Origin: a virus
Length of the DNA: 37,058 nt
Reading direction: 5' to 3' (one strand)
IMG/VR virus record: IMGVR_UViG_3300031951_020119
Coordinates: 1 to 37,058 of that record
Under the pieces are notes generated by a model. The model saw only the letters and a program-made list of their open reading frames with translations, did not search any database and had not been told where the DNA came from. Below are positions 23,367 through 31,905 of this stretch, one piece after another. Position 1 is the stretch's first letter. Every line of letters starts with the position of its first letter. The translations under genes were made by a program, and so were the position numbers.

Positions 23367-24386
23367 TTAAAAATTTATAATTATTCTGCCAGATTCTCCA
23401 GTTTTCAATTTTGTTACAGCCTCATTGATATTGAAGATGTCGTATCTGTCAGTTATCAATGATTTTATGTTTATTTTTTTGTTTTTATAAAGTTTTATGT
23501 ATCTTGGAATATCAATATCTGGATCAAAGTTTCCTGCTTGAGTAGTTCTGATAGTTTGTCCATTATTAGAGAAAAATGAAATCGGATCACTAATTGTTAA
23601 TTGAGATCCTGGCTTCGGCTGGGAAACCAAAATGCACCTTCCTTGATTAGATAGCAAAGGAATAAGCCTAGAAATAAAACTCAAAATTCCAGTAGTATCA
23701 ATTATGCAATCAAATTTTGCTTTAGACTCTATTAACTTTTCTACATTAACTGGGCTGTAAAATTCTGCTCCTAGATTTTCGACCATCATTTTTTTTGCTT
23801 CGTTAATATCTATTCCTACGATAGGTCCAGCAAGAGATAACCCAGCCGCCTGTATGCAACTTAAACCTACGCCACCACATCCTACAACCAAAACGCTTTC
23901 TCCAAATTTTATATTAGCATCTTTATTTACGACGCTAAATCCTGTAGACAATCCACAACCAAGCAACGCGCAAAACTCATCGTCAATTTCTTTATCTACT
24001 GGAGTGATTCTATTTTCCGATACGACTACATTTTCTGCTAGAGTTACAACTTTTCCGCCAGAAACCTCCTTGTCATGCCATTGATATTTTGCGAAATCAG
24101 CTTCTAGCCCAGAGCCTTTTCTCCAATGCATTACAACTTTGTCTCCCTTTTTAACTTTTTTAACTCCTTCGCCAACGGCTTCCACAAGACCGCAGCCTTC
24201 ATGCCCGATTAAATGAGGCATAAATTGTTCGTTATTTTTAAGGCCAGCAATTTCTTGCAATTGCGCGCCGCACAGTCCGCTAGTTATTGTTTTTATTTTT
24301 ACTTGCCCAAACGATAATTTTTTAGGAGCTTGTATATCGTCTACATAAATGGGCTTATTTTTTTCTAAAAGGATGGCTGCTTTCAT
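23367..24386 (-). CDS. medium-chain (zinc-type) alcohol/sugar dehydrogenase
   Basis: A 339-aa MDR-superfamily dehydrogenase. The catalytic zinc ligands are in place: C39 (TSGLCGAQ), the GHE motif H62-E63 (LIGHEGCGLVEAVGEGV) and C144 (LLGCGLSTGF). The NAD(P) site is VLVVGCGGVGLSCIQAA (about 165-181), followed by GIDINEAK whose Asp favours NAD(H). The four-Cys loop that holds the structural zinc in many family members is replaced by a short Cys-free stretch (EADFAKYQWHDKEVSGG). In the context of a TPP enzyme and SDR it probably reduces or oxidises a sugar intermediate. The start overlaps the SDR stop (ATGA), and one base separates it from the TPP enzyme gene. Confidence 0.85.
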   Translation of the reverse strand: MKAAILLEKNKPIYVDDIQAPKKLSFGQVKIKTITSGLCGAQLQEIAGLKNNEQFMPHLIGHEGCGLVEAVGEGVKKVKKGDKVVMHWRKGSGLEADFAKYQWHDKEVSGGKVVTLAENVVVSENRITPVDKEIDDEFCALLGCGLSTGFSVVNKDANIKFGESVLVVGCGGVGLSCIQAAGLSLAGPIVGIDINEAKKMMVENLGAEFYSPVNVEKLIESKAKFDCIIDTTGILSFISRLIPLLSNQGRCILVSQPKPGSQLTISDPISFFSNNGQTIRTTQAGNFDPDIDIPRYIKLYKNKKINIKSLITDRYDIFNINEAVTKLKTGESGRIIINF

Positions 24387-24967
24387 GACTTCTTTATTCT
24401 ATCAAATTGTATTGAACTAGTATAAAAAGATTGAGTTTTTGTTAAAGCCACAACAAGTTCAGCTACTTCATCTGGGTTTATTAACTCATTGAAATCTTGC
24501 CTGCCGACATTCATTCCAGTAGCCATAGCTCTTGGGTATAAATTTATTATTTTTATATTTTGCTGGAAAGCTTCATTCGCTATGGAATCAGAATAACCCC
24601 TCAAAGCATATTTTGCTGCGGCGTAATCTGGATCTTTGGTGTCTGGGCCGATTCCGCTTATAGAGTTTACGTTTATGATTATTCCTTTGTTTTTAGTTTT
24701 AAAATAATCAAACGCAACCCGCAATACATTCAAAGACCCCTGATAAGATTTTAAATAATCTTTCTTATCGAAGCCGTTATTTATTATTATATTTGGCTTA
24801 TATTCTCTGAAAATTTCTTCTTTGATGTCTAGCATGTCGCAAACTATTCCATTGAAAGATGAGCTTTTTCTTCTTCCGCAAACAGTTACTTCGTGTTCGA
24901 TGTGGAATTTTTTAGCTAATGAAAGACCAAAACCAGATGTTCCTCCTACTATAAATACTTTTTTCAT
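24383..24967 (-). CDS. short-chain dehydrogenase/reductase (SDR)
   Basis: A compact 194-aa classical SDR. The nucleotide-binding motif is KKVFIVGGTSGFGLSLAKKF (residues 2-21; GxxxGxG), with INNGFDKK at the usual NNAG position (Asn-Asn-Gly-Phe) and the active site VNSISGIGPD plus YAAAKYAL (Ser, then Tyr-x3-Lys). It is shorter than the usual ~250 aa and the region after the active site is trimmed (INLYPRAMATGMN, then QDFNELINPDEVAELV). It likely reduces a keto group on a sugar or sugar-linked intermediate; substrate unknown. It overlaps the MDR dehydrogenase gene by 4 bases, and 1 base separates it from the paralogue gene upstream. Confidence 0.82.
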   Translation of the reverse strand: MKKVFIVGGTSGFGLSLAKKFHIEHEVTVCGRRKSSSFNGIVCDMLDIKEEIFREYKPNIIINNGFDKKDYLKSYQGSLNVLRVAFDYFKTKNKGIIINVNSISGIGPDTKDPDYAAAKYALRGYSDSIANEAFQQNIKIINLYPRAMATGMNVGRQDFNELINPDEVAELVVALTKTQSFYTSSIQFDRIKKS

Positions 24968-24968
24968 A

Positions 24969-25931
24969 TTATTTTTTAATTTTTTCTAGCTCTATATAAG
25001 AATATGATATAGATTTTAATGTTGGCATAAGATCTTGTGTTTGCCCTGATGCTTTCAAAAACATAGACTCGATATCCCAAAAAGATAAACCCAGCGGATA
25101 AATTTTAAAAACTTTATCTATAGAAATAGATTTTCCATTTACCACGATTTCTATTTTTGAGTTATTTTCATTTTCATAGACACAAACTTTAATTTCAGAT
25201 TCAAGATTTTTTGTGTTTTTTTCTATAAAAAGTTTTACGCCATCTATTTTAGAATGATTAGAGTCATTCCTTTTGACTGAGATTTTATCTTTTACAAAAA
25301 AATCAGCTATTCTATATTCTAATTCTTTGCCTAATGTTACAAAAAACCCTTCAGCGTCTTTACCTTCTTTCAAATTAGAAGAATTTAAAAAATTTAAATA
25401 ATTTTCTAAAGTTATCAATTCATGCAGTTTTTTAGCTTTTTGCCTATTGAAAACCATTAAATGTAAGCTTGCTAATTTTAAGCGTATATTGTCTCTTTCA
25501 AACCCGCAAGCTAAAGCGGCTTCTGGATTATCTAATACCCCAGCAACATTTTCATCTATATCTAAATCATATATTAAGTTATAAAAATAATCATAATTAA
25601 AAGTAAGAGCTATCTGTGTTAATTTTTTTATATGATTTAATCCAGACCACCCGTAATCATAACTGGGATAATAAAATTTTATGTAATTTTCTCCTTCAAA
25701 AATATACCACTTATAATACATCTGCACTTTCACAGGCCATGTTAATACAGGATTTTCTTTTGTATAAAAAATATAATCGCAAATCTTTACTGTTTCTTTC
25801 GGCAATGGCAAATGACTAATCAAAAAAATGTCCAAACCATGAGCTTTTAATTTTTTTATATTTTCATTTAGAGTATCAATCTTTTCTTGATCGTCGCAAA
25901 AAGAACTTATAAGAGCAACTTTTTTATTCAT
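24969..25931 (-). CDS. paralogue B of a tandem pair, possible glycosyltransferase, 320 aa
   Basis: Not recognised with confidence. From ATG 25931 the protein begins MNKKVALISSFCDDQEKIDT, a Rossmann-like beta-alpha start, followed by LKAHGLDIFLISHLPLPKET and CDYIFYTKENPVLTWP. NYDYFYNLIYDLDIDENV includes an acidic DLDID at a position that could be a GT-A DxD motif, so a glycosyltransferase is plausible. The C-terminal ~100 residues form a separate beta-rich part (SEIKVCVYENENNSKIEIVV). It is clearly paralogous to the gene directly upstream, sharing all these blocks. A TTG nine bases earlier is a less likely start. It sits within the fibre-proximal glycan operon. Confidence 0.6.
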   Translation of the reverse strand: MNKKVALISSFCDDQEKIDTLNENIKKLKAHGLDIFLISHLPLPKETVKICDYIFYTKENPVLTWPVKVQMYYKWYIFEGENYIKFYYPSYDYGWSGLNHIKKLTQIALTFNYDYFYNLIYDLDIDENVAGVLDNPEAALACGFERDNIRLKLASLHLMVFNRQKAKKLHELITLENYLNFLNSSNLKEGKDAEGFFVTLGKELEYRIADFFVKDKISVKRNDSNHSKIDGVKLFIEKNTKNLESEIKVCVYENENNSKIEIVVNGKSISIDKVFKIYPLGLSFWDIESMFLKASGQTQDLMPTLKSISYSYIELEKIKK

Positions 25932-25932
25932 A

Positions 25933-26883
25933 TTAAACAACCTTTTTTAACTGTATTTCAGAATATTTTATTGATTTTATTTTATCTAAAAGGTCTATTT
26001 TTTTATTATTTAATAATATATAAGCCGATTCTAATTCAAAAATATTAACTCCGCTTGAAAATATAGAATTTCTAGACAAATCTATTTTTGTTAAATTATC
26101 ATTTATTGACACTTTCACATCCAAAGCATTATTATTTTTATAAAAAAAGATTCTGATTTCTGGCAAATCATTTCTAGTATCTTTCTCTATAAAAAACATT
26201 AAATCGTCTACTTCTGAATGGTTAAAATTTTTATATAGGATGTGAATTTTGTCACTTACAAAGAAATCCGTAGTTTCAGATTTCATGCTGGACTTTATTT
26301 TTTCTAAAAACGCTTCAGCGCTTCTGTCTTTTGGTATTTTTAAAAATTCCAAATAATTTTCTAAAGATATATGGTCATTTAATTTTTTTACATTTTCTCT
26401 ATTGAATGCCATTAAATGCAAAGAAGAGTTCAATTCTACATTTCCCCTCTTAAAAGGAGCTATTAAATTACTTGGTTCTTCATTTAAAACATTTAAAACA
26501 TCTCTGTTTATTTCTAAGTCGTAAATTAAATGATAAAAATACTCATAATCAAAAGTAAGAGCTATTTCAGTTAATTTTTTCACTTGGCTCAGCCCAGCCC
26601 ACCCATAGTGAGAATGGACTTCCCAAAGAATTACAATATTGCCCTCAATCTCGCAGATCTCTTTCCAATATCCCTCTCTATACAAAGGCCATTCTAACAT
26701 TAAATTTTCTTTAGTATAAAAGACATAATCACAAAGCTTGATTACGTCATCAGGTAAATATATTGGAGTTGCCAATATTATATCTAAATTAAAAGCTTTT
26801 AATTTTTTGATATTTTCATTCAATACATTTATTTTGTCGTCGCTGTCGCAAAAAGAACTAATTAAAGCAACCTTTTTTTTCAT
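25933..26883 (-). CDS. paralogue A of a tandem pair, possible glycosyltransferase, 316 aa
   Basis: Starts MKKKVALISSFCDSDDKINV and aligns along its whole length with the following gene: KLKAFNLDIILATPIYLPDD, CDYVFYTKENLMLEWPLY, YHLIYDLEINRDVLNVL, ASLHLMxFNR-type block (SSLHLMAFNRENVKKL), ISLENYLEFL and a C-terminal beta-rich domain. The putative acidic motif is DLEIN here instead of DLDID, so the two may differ in activity or donor. The duplication and divergence of adjacent genes suggests two related transfer steps on the same glycan, if they are glycosyltransferases. The end is 1 base from the next gene and the start is 6 bases from the 1021-aa gene. Confidence 0.6.
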   Translation of the reverse strand: MKKKVALISSFCDSDDKINVLNENIKKLKAFNLDIILATPIYLPDDVIKLCDYVFYTKENLMLEWPLYREGYWKEICEIEGNIVILWEVHSHYGWAGLSQVKKLTEIALTFDYEYFYHLIYDLEINRDVLNVLNEEPSNLIAPFKRGNVELNSSLHLMAFNRENVKKLNDHISLENYLEFLKIPKDRSAEAFLEKIKSSMKSETTDFFVSDKIHILYKNFNHSEVDDLMFFIEKDTRNDLPEIRIFFYKNNNALDVKVSINDNLTKIDLSRNSIFSSGVNIFELESAYILLNNKKIDLLDKIKSIKYSEIQLKKVV

Positions 26884-26889
26884 TAGATT

Positions 26890-29800
26890 TTATCTTGTAT
26901 GAATCTTTTCAAAGATCAAATCAAAATTTTTATTTTCATACTTATAAACTTCACACTTCCAATCCAAAGAATCAATGCAGTTTTCGTATTCAAATCCGCA
27001 GCTTGCAGATAAATCTTCGAAAAACGGCAGCCACTCTCCTTTAGAAAGATAATACAATTTAACAATATAGTTTTTGTATTTATTATCTTTTATTTTTATG
27101 CTTACCCCCCTCGAAAAATCAACTTCTACATTAAAGTTATTTTCCTTTGGAGTTTTAACATTTTGCTTTATTGTGTTTTGATCTCTTATCAAAGCGTCAA
27201 TTTTTTCTTTTACCATTGAAAAAGAAATTTCTTTTGTGCATTCAAAATTTTTATTTTTAGGGCAGAATAGCCAATTGCTTTGATCAAAAACAAAATCTGG
27301 TTCTGTCGCGCATCCATGGCATAGATTGGGGCTGGTATTTGTTACTCTATAAGGAGTTGGAAAATCTGTGTGAGGCAAAGAAATTCCAGATATAAAAACA
27401 ACATCTTTGCCTAACGCCCAAGCCAGCCAAGAAAGGCCAGAGGTTAAACCGATAAAGAATTCACAGTGCATTAAATCATTTACTCTTTCTATCAAACTAA
27501 ATTCTCCAGTTTTATCTATGCATCCTTTCGGGATTGAATTCATGTATTCTCCATGACCGAAATGAGGATACTTGTCTATGCAAACCACATCGTATCCTAA
27601 GCTCTTTAAATAATCTACTGTTTCTTGCCAGCCGGTTGGGTTATTCCAATATTTAAATTGAGCCGTCGATTGCGTCCCTATACAAACGTACTTCTTTTTA
27701 AAATTATTTTTTGGTCTATTAGGGGTAGCTATTTTTCCTCTTGTAGGTTCATAATTTACGCCAAGATGCTTAGCGGCAAGTTCTTGTAAATTATATTGGC
27801 TCCATCTTTTGCCTCCTATATCCGACGCAGCAATTTTAATTACTGATTTATCTCCTTCGGGCGGTTTATTGTTATAATAATCAAAATTTATATTTGGATA
27901 AACAGATTGGAATAGTTCGCCATATGGAGAATAAAAATTAACTATTGCTCTTTTCTCCTTTTGGAATTTATCTACCATTGGCACCCAAGCTACAACATCC
28001 CCAAGGCATGGAGATTCATTCACTATGTTATAGACTCCTTCCCCTAAAACCCGGCATGGATTGAATGGCATAGTATCAAATTTGCTATTTTTCTTTACTA
28101 TACCTGATATTATGATTTGATCATGATATTCTCCTGATTTTGGTCTAAAGTAAAAATCTATTGGTTTTCCATCGGTGCTGTGAAGTTTACAGCAAATTTC
28201 TGGATCATTCTGCAATTTTTTAATTATATTAATGGCTTCTTTTTCTGTTATACCCTCTGCTCCTTTTATATGGATTTCTCCAGAAAATTTTTCTACTTTT
28301 TCTTTGAATAAATTATAATCATTTTCATCGCAAAAAATTTCTTTTTCCCCTCCTTCAATATCAAATTTTAAAAAATTTATCTTTTGCGGCATCAAAGCCA
28401 TTATATTTTTAAAAGACAACGAAGACACCAATTTCTTTTCTGTATTGTAAAAAAATGGTTTTACCAGAACGACTTCTTTTTCTTTTTTTATTATTGCGTT
28501 TATTATTACAGGATCATCTTCATCCAATAAAAAACTGTAGAAATCTTTAATGCCTTCAGAGCAAGCATCTACTCCAAAATATTTTATATTTTTATGTTTA
28601 TTTTTAAAGTAAAATATACCCCTAGAACACCCTAAATCTAAAACGGTATCGCCTTCTTCTACTTCGCAATTATTCTCATAAGTATTTGCGTCAATTATTT
28701 CAGCATAACCTTGTTCATCGAATGCCTTAACTTTTTTTAACTGATTCTCTATTTTTAGTTTTTGGATTTCTTTTGGTTGAGCTACTGGTATATTCAGCAA
28801 TTCAGAAATATAAACATTTGCTATTTTTGCAGAATTATCCCAAGAAAATTTTTCTCTTATTTCTTTTGACTCTTCTAAAGCTTTATTTTTGTAAAATTTG
28901 TAATTGTTATAAACTTCTAAAATTTTTTGCTCTAAGTCTTTAAAATCTGGCTCGTACCAATTCCCTTGGCAAATAGTGCCGGGAGGATAAAAATTTTTCA
29001 TTTCTATCTCTCTTTGAATTTTTACTGGTATTCCTTTCCCAAAAGCGAACTCTAGTTGCCCGCTGCAATCAGAATAGATGCTAGGAATACCGCAGGCCAT
29101 AGCTTCTATCAATGGCAAATTCCACCCTTCTGATCTGGAGCAAGACAAAAACACATGCCCAGACTTTAAGATTTTTACATACTCTTCTCTAGGCGGGAAA
29201 TTCAATATTTTAATATTGTCGCTAATTAAATCAAAAAACTGAAGTCTATTTTGAGTTGATTCAAGTCCGTCGCTATTAAATTTATCATTTATAGATACTA
29301 ATAATTCAACTTTTGGATAATTTCCGAATACATTCTTGAAAGCTCTTATTAATTCAACCGTACTTTTGCGATTATCCCACCTGCCAAAAATGAGGAATCT
29401 AAATTTTTCATCTTCGCATTCAATATCTTCAGGATAAAAAACGCTAGAATCTACGCCTTCTGGCACAATTTTTACCTTATCTTTTTGCATCCCTTGGGCG
29501 ATTAAACAGTTTGCTTGCCATTTCGTTGGAACCCAAATCTGGTCAAATTCTTTCAATTTTTGAAAAAATGGATCATATATTTCAGTGCTTTCCCAAACGA
29601 AGTAAGCTATTTTTAGCCCATCGTATTTATGATAAAAATAATAATGATTTGTTTCTGCTAAAATTATGTTTAGATCATGCTTAAAAGATCCCCTTTTGTA
29701 TCCATGTATTGGAAAATCTTGCAATTCTTTTCGGTCGTTCCACAAAGTTTGCAGAATTATCATTTCTTCATCTAAATTATCTATGTTTTTCCCATGAGGC

Positions 29801-29955
29801 TTTTCAAGATTTCCATTAATGCCAGCCCAATCTGAAGAAACAGTAAAATTTCTAATTTTTATGTCGTGATATTTATTTAAATTTCTGAAAAAATTCTTAC
29901 AGTGAGAATTATAGCCGCTATTCCCAACGTATGTCGCATGACCAAAAATTTTCAT
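26890..29955 (-). CDS. three-enzyme fusion: GT4 glycosyltransferase, FkbM-like methyltransferase, TibC-type protein heptosyltransferase
   Basis: A 1021-aa soluble protein. Residues 1-390: GT4 glycosyltransferase, with KVKIVPEGVDSSVFYPE, FLIFGRWDNRKSTVELI and the donor motif SRSEGWNLPLIEAMACGIPS (E276-x7-E284). Residues ~410-620: class I methyltransferase of FkbM type, with DTVLDLGCSRGIFYF (436-450) and FLKFDIEGGEKEI (528-540). Residues ~635-925: a domain matching TibC/AAH autotransporter O-heptosyltransferases, with QFKYWNNPTGWQETVDYL, EFFIGLTSGLSWLAWALGKD and TDFPTPYRVTN, followed by four cysteines (C879, C882, C898, C906) corresponding to the iron-binding cluster of TibC. Residues ~936-1021: an extra beta-like tail. 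TibC-family enzymes transfer heptose from ADP-heptose to Ser in bacterial adhesins. It heads the operon leading to the collagen-like fibre. Confidence 0.85.
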   Translation of the reverse strand: MKIFGHATYVGNSGYNSHCKNFFRNLNKYHDIKIRNFTVSSDWAGINGNLEKPHGKNIDNLDEEMIILQTLWNDRKELQDFPIHGYKRGSFKHDLNIILAETNHYYFYHKYDGLKIAYFVWESTEIYDPFFQKLKEFDQIWVPTKWQANCLIAQGMQKDKVKIVPEGVDSSVFYPEDIECEDEKFRFLIFGRWDNRKSTVELIRAFKNVFGNYPKVELLVSINDKFNSDGLESTQNRLQFFDLISDNIKILNFPPREEYVKILKSGHVFLSCSRSEGWNLPLIEAMACGIPSIYSDCSGQLEFAFGKGIPVKIQREIEMKNFYPPGTICQGNWYEPDFKDLEQKILEVYNNYKFYKNKALEESKEIREKFSWDNSAKIANVYISELLNIPVAQPKEIQKLKIENQLKKVKAFDEQGYAEIIDANTYENNCEVEEGDTVLDLGCSRGIFYFKNKHKNIKYFGVDACSEGIKDFYSFLLDEDDPVIINAIIKKEKEVVLVKPFFYNTEKKLVSSLSFKNIMALMPQKINFLKFDIEGGEKEIFCDENDYNLFKEKVEKFSGEIHIKGAEGITEKEAINIIKKLQNDPEICCKLHSTDGKPIDFYFRPKSGEYHDQIIISGIVKKNSKFDTMPFNPCRVLGEGVYNIVNESPCLGDVVAWVPMVDKFQKEKRAIVNFYSPYGELFQSVYPNINFDYYNNKPPEGDKSVIKIAASDIGGKRWSQYNLQELAAKHLGVNYEPTRGKIATPNRPKNNFKKKYVCIGTQSTAQFKYWNNPTGWQETVDYLKSLGYDVVCIDKYPHFGHGEYMNSIPKGCIDKTGEFSLIERVNDLMHCEFFIGLTSGLSWLAWALGKDVVFISGISLPHTDFPTPYRVTNTSPNLCHGCATEPDFVFDQSNWLFCPKNKNFECTKEISFSMVKEKIDALIRDQNTIKQNVKTPKENNFNVEVDFSRGVSIKIKDNKYKNYIVKLYYLSKGEWLPFFEDLSASCGFEYENCIDSLDWKCEVYKYENKNFDLIFEKIHTR

Positions 29956-30010
29956 ATACTATAGATCTTAACGGTTTTATTAATTTTATCTAAAAATTAC
30001 CAATAAAAAT

Positions 30011-30038
30011 TTGACTTTTGCTCCCGCCCGGGCATCAT
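30011..30038 (+). promoter_or_regulatory. promoter for the plus-strand deaminase/rhamnose operon (leaderless)
   Basis: TTGACT (30011-30016), 16-base spacer, CATCAT (30033-30038), 5 bases, then GTG at 30044. The overlapping CATATT at 30036-30041 is a less well spaced alternative. The spacer contains an unusually GC-rich GCCCGGGC. No Shine-Dalgarno precedes the GTG. Confidence 0.6.
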
Positions 30039-30043
30039 ATTGA

Positions 30044-30427
30044 GTGGACAAAAAAGTTTTTGCGAAAGCAATAAAAATAGCGTACTCTTTTTACCCCACA
30101 AGCAGGGATCTTAACACAAGCCATTTTGCTTTTTTAATCAAATCTAAAATAATAGAAAAAATAGGAATAAATAAAAAAAGAACTCATCCAGAAATATCAA
30201 AACACCCTTACCACGAAGGCTATGTTGGCATCCATGCCGAACTTGATTGCCTATTAAAAACCGACAAAGAAGATCTTTCTGATTTTAAAATGCTTGTATT
30301 AAGAATAGATAGAAATAAGAAACTTAATATTAGCAAGCCATGTCGTGGTTGCCAAAGCGTCATTTCGCAATTTAACGTGAAAGAAGTTTGGTATAGCGAT
30401 AAAGATGGAAATATAATTCAAATGTGA
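30044..30427 (+). CDS. cytidine/deoxycytidylate deaminase-like zinc protein
   Basis: A 127-aa protein with the zinc-dependent deaminase signature: IHAELDCL (H64-A-E66, zinc ligand His and proton-shuttling Glu) and KPCRGCQSVISQF (P99-C100-x2-C103, the two Cys ligands). The order HAE...PCxxC and total length fit the cytidine deaminase superfamily; a dCMP deaminase making dUMP for thymidylate synthesis would match the dUTPase and RNR in this genome, but a nucleoside or RNA deaminase is possible. The start is GTG at 30044, fixed by the promoter whose -10 box lies just upstream. The stop overlaps the RmlA start (GTGA). Confidence 0.78.
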   Translation: MDKKVFAKAIKIAYSFYPTSRDLNTSHFAFLIKSKIIEKIGINKKRTHPEISKHPYHEGYVGIHAELDCLLKTDKEDLSDFKMLVLRIDRNKKLNISKPCRGCQSVISQFNVKEVWYSDKDGNIIQM

Positions 30428-31275
30428 AAGGTATAATTTTATCTGGCGGCACAGGGTCTAGGCTGTACCCAATGACTGTTTCTGTCAATAAGCAATTGAT
30501 TCCTGTTTATGACAAGCCAATGATTTATTATCCATTAGCTAATTTAATTAGCTTTGGGATCAGAGAAATTTGCATAATATCTTCTCCTGATTTTATAGAC
30601 AGTTATAAGAAACTATTTAATGACGGATCTCATCTTGGGTTAGATATTTGTTATAAAATACAACCAGAGCCAAAAGGAATAGCTCAGGCTCTAATTATCG
30701 CCGAGGATTTCATTAAGAATGAAAGCGTTTGCTTAATTCTTGGAGATAATATTTTTCATGGGATATCAGACATAGAAGTAGTAGATACTGGAGCTACTGT
30801 TTTTGCCTGTGAAGTATCCAATCCGTCGGCATACGGAGTAGTTAATTTTGATTTTCATGGTAATCCGATTTCGATGGAGGAAAAGCCTCCTTTCCCAAGT
30901 AGTAAATACGCCATGCCGGGATTATATTTTTATGACACAAACGCTGCTGAATACGCCAAAACTTTAACCCCTTCCGGCAGAGGCGAGCTAGAAATAATTG
31001 ATCTTAATAAGATTTACTTAAAAAAAGAAGACTTGACAGTAATTAAGCTTAAAAAAGGAACAGTTTGGCTTGACGCTGGAACCCCAGAGTCCTTATTCCA
31101 AAGTTCTGCTTATATTCAAACCATACAAAGCAGACAAGGAACAATGATCGGAAATATCGAAGAGGAATGTTTCAAGAAAGGTTTTATAAATAAAAATAGT
31201 TTAATAGACTTAATATTTAAAATGCCAAATTCAGAATACAAAAATTATTTGTTAAAATTAACTTCAAATAAATAA
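30424..31275 (+). CDS. rmlA: glucose-1-phosphate thymidylyltransferase
   Basis: A 283-aa nucleotidyltransferase making dTDP-glucose from glucose-1-phosphate and dTTP, the first step of dTDP-rhamnose synthesis. The start MKGIILSGGTGSRLYPMTVS with GGTGSRLYP, then NKQLIPVYDKPMIYYPL (22-38), is diagnostic. QPEPKGIAQALIIAEDFI and LILGDNIFHG (D108, metal ligand) follow, and GTVWLDAGTPESLFQS is the C-terminal signature. Length is typical (~290). The start codon is GTG and overlaps the deaminase stop (30424-30427). Regulated by the upstream leaderless promoter as part of the plus-strand operon. Confidence 0.95.
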   Translation: MKGIILSGGTGSRLYPMTVSVNKQLIPVYDKPMIYYPLANLISFGIREICIISSPDFIDSYKKLFNDGSHLGLDICYKIQPEPKGIAQALIIAEDFIKNESVCLILGDNIFHGISDIEVVDTGATVFACEVSNPSAYGVVNFDFHGNPISMEEKPPFPSSKYAMPGLYFYDTNAAEYAKTLTPSGRGELEIIDLNKIYLKKEDLTVIKLKKGTVWLDAGTPESLFQSSAYIQTIQSRQGTMIGNIEEECFKKGFINKNSLIDLIFKMPNSEYKNYLLKLTSNK

Positions 31276-31290
31276 AATATATAAATAAAC

Positions 31291-31905
31291 ATGAACAGAA
31301 CAGATATTATTAATTTTTATATTTCAAAATACAACTTTCAAAAATATTTAGAACTTGGCGTTGCGGAAGGGCTTACAATCGACCAAGTGAAAGCTAATCA
31401 TAAAGACGGCGTGGATCCCGGCCCGGGAGAATCCGGAAATCCTCTTTCTGAAGCGGTTAATTATATAATGACTTCAGATGATTTTTTTGAAAAAATTAAA
31501 AACCAGAATATTACTTATGATTTTGTATTTATAGATGGCTTGCACTATTCTGATCAAGTTGATAGAGACATATTCAATTCTCTCAATGTATTAAACGAAG
31601 GCGGGGTCATAATGATTCATGATTCGTTGCCCCCAACCTATGAGGATCAATTAATTCCGCGCACTCAAATTTCATGGTGCGGAGATGTTTGGAAAAGCAT
31701 TGTTAAACTAAGATTCAACAATCCAAATTTAGAAATATTTACAATTGACACAGACTACGGGTGTACTATTTTAAAAAAAGGATCTCAAAAATTGTACGAT
31801 AAAGTTCCTTTGAAGGCGGCTTTAAACTGGAATTATTTTGTTCCAAATAAAAAAGAATTAATTAACATAATTTCAGTAGAAGAATTCATCAAAAAAGAAT
31901 CATGA
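31291..31905 (+). CDS. class I SAM methyltransferase (Methyltransf_24-like)
   Basis: A 204-aa methyltransferase candidate. YLELGVAEGLTIDQV (about 19-33) is the SAM-binding motif I in the form used by the Methyltransf_24 group, and YDFVFIDGLHYSDQVDRDI (about 75-93), with IDG-x-H, is that group's signature; GGVIMIHDSLPPTYED follows. Phage and bacterial members are often glycan or sugar methyltransferases. It is 15 bases after rmlA and overlaps the next gene by 4 bases (ATGA), so it is coupled to the rhamnose genes. An ATATAAATA sequence just before the ATG is A/T-rich spacer rather than a convincing promoter. Confidence 0.75.
   Translation: MNRTDIINFYISKYNFQKYLELGVAEGLTIDQVKANHKDGVDPGPGESGNPLSEAVNYIMTSDDFFEKIKNQNITYDFVFIDGLHYSDQVDRDIFNSLNVLNEGGVIMIHDSLPPTYEDQLIPRTQISWCGDVWKSIVKLRFNNPNLEIFTIDTDYGCTILKKGSQKLYDKVPLKAALNWNYFVPNKKELINIISVEEFIKKES

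Noticed and set aside
31271-31290. ATATAAATA before the methyltransferase gene as a T4-type late promoter
   Set aside because: It lies only a few bases before the ATG inside a rhamnose operon, and the same box is not seen before virion genes, so it is more likely AT-rich spacer.
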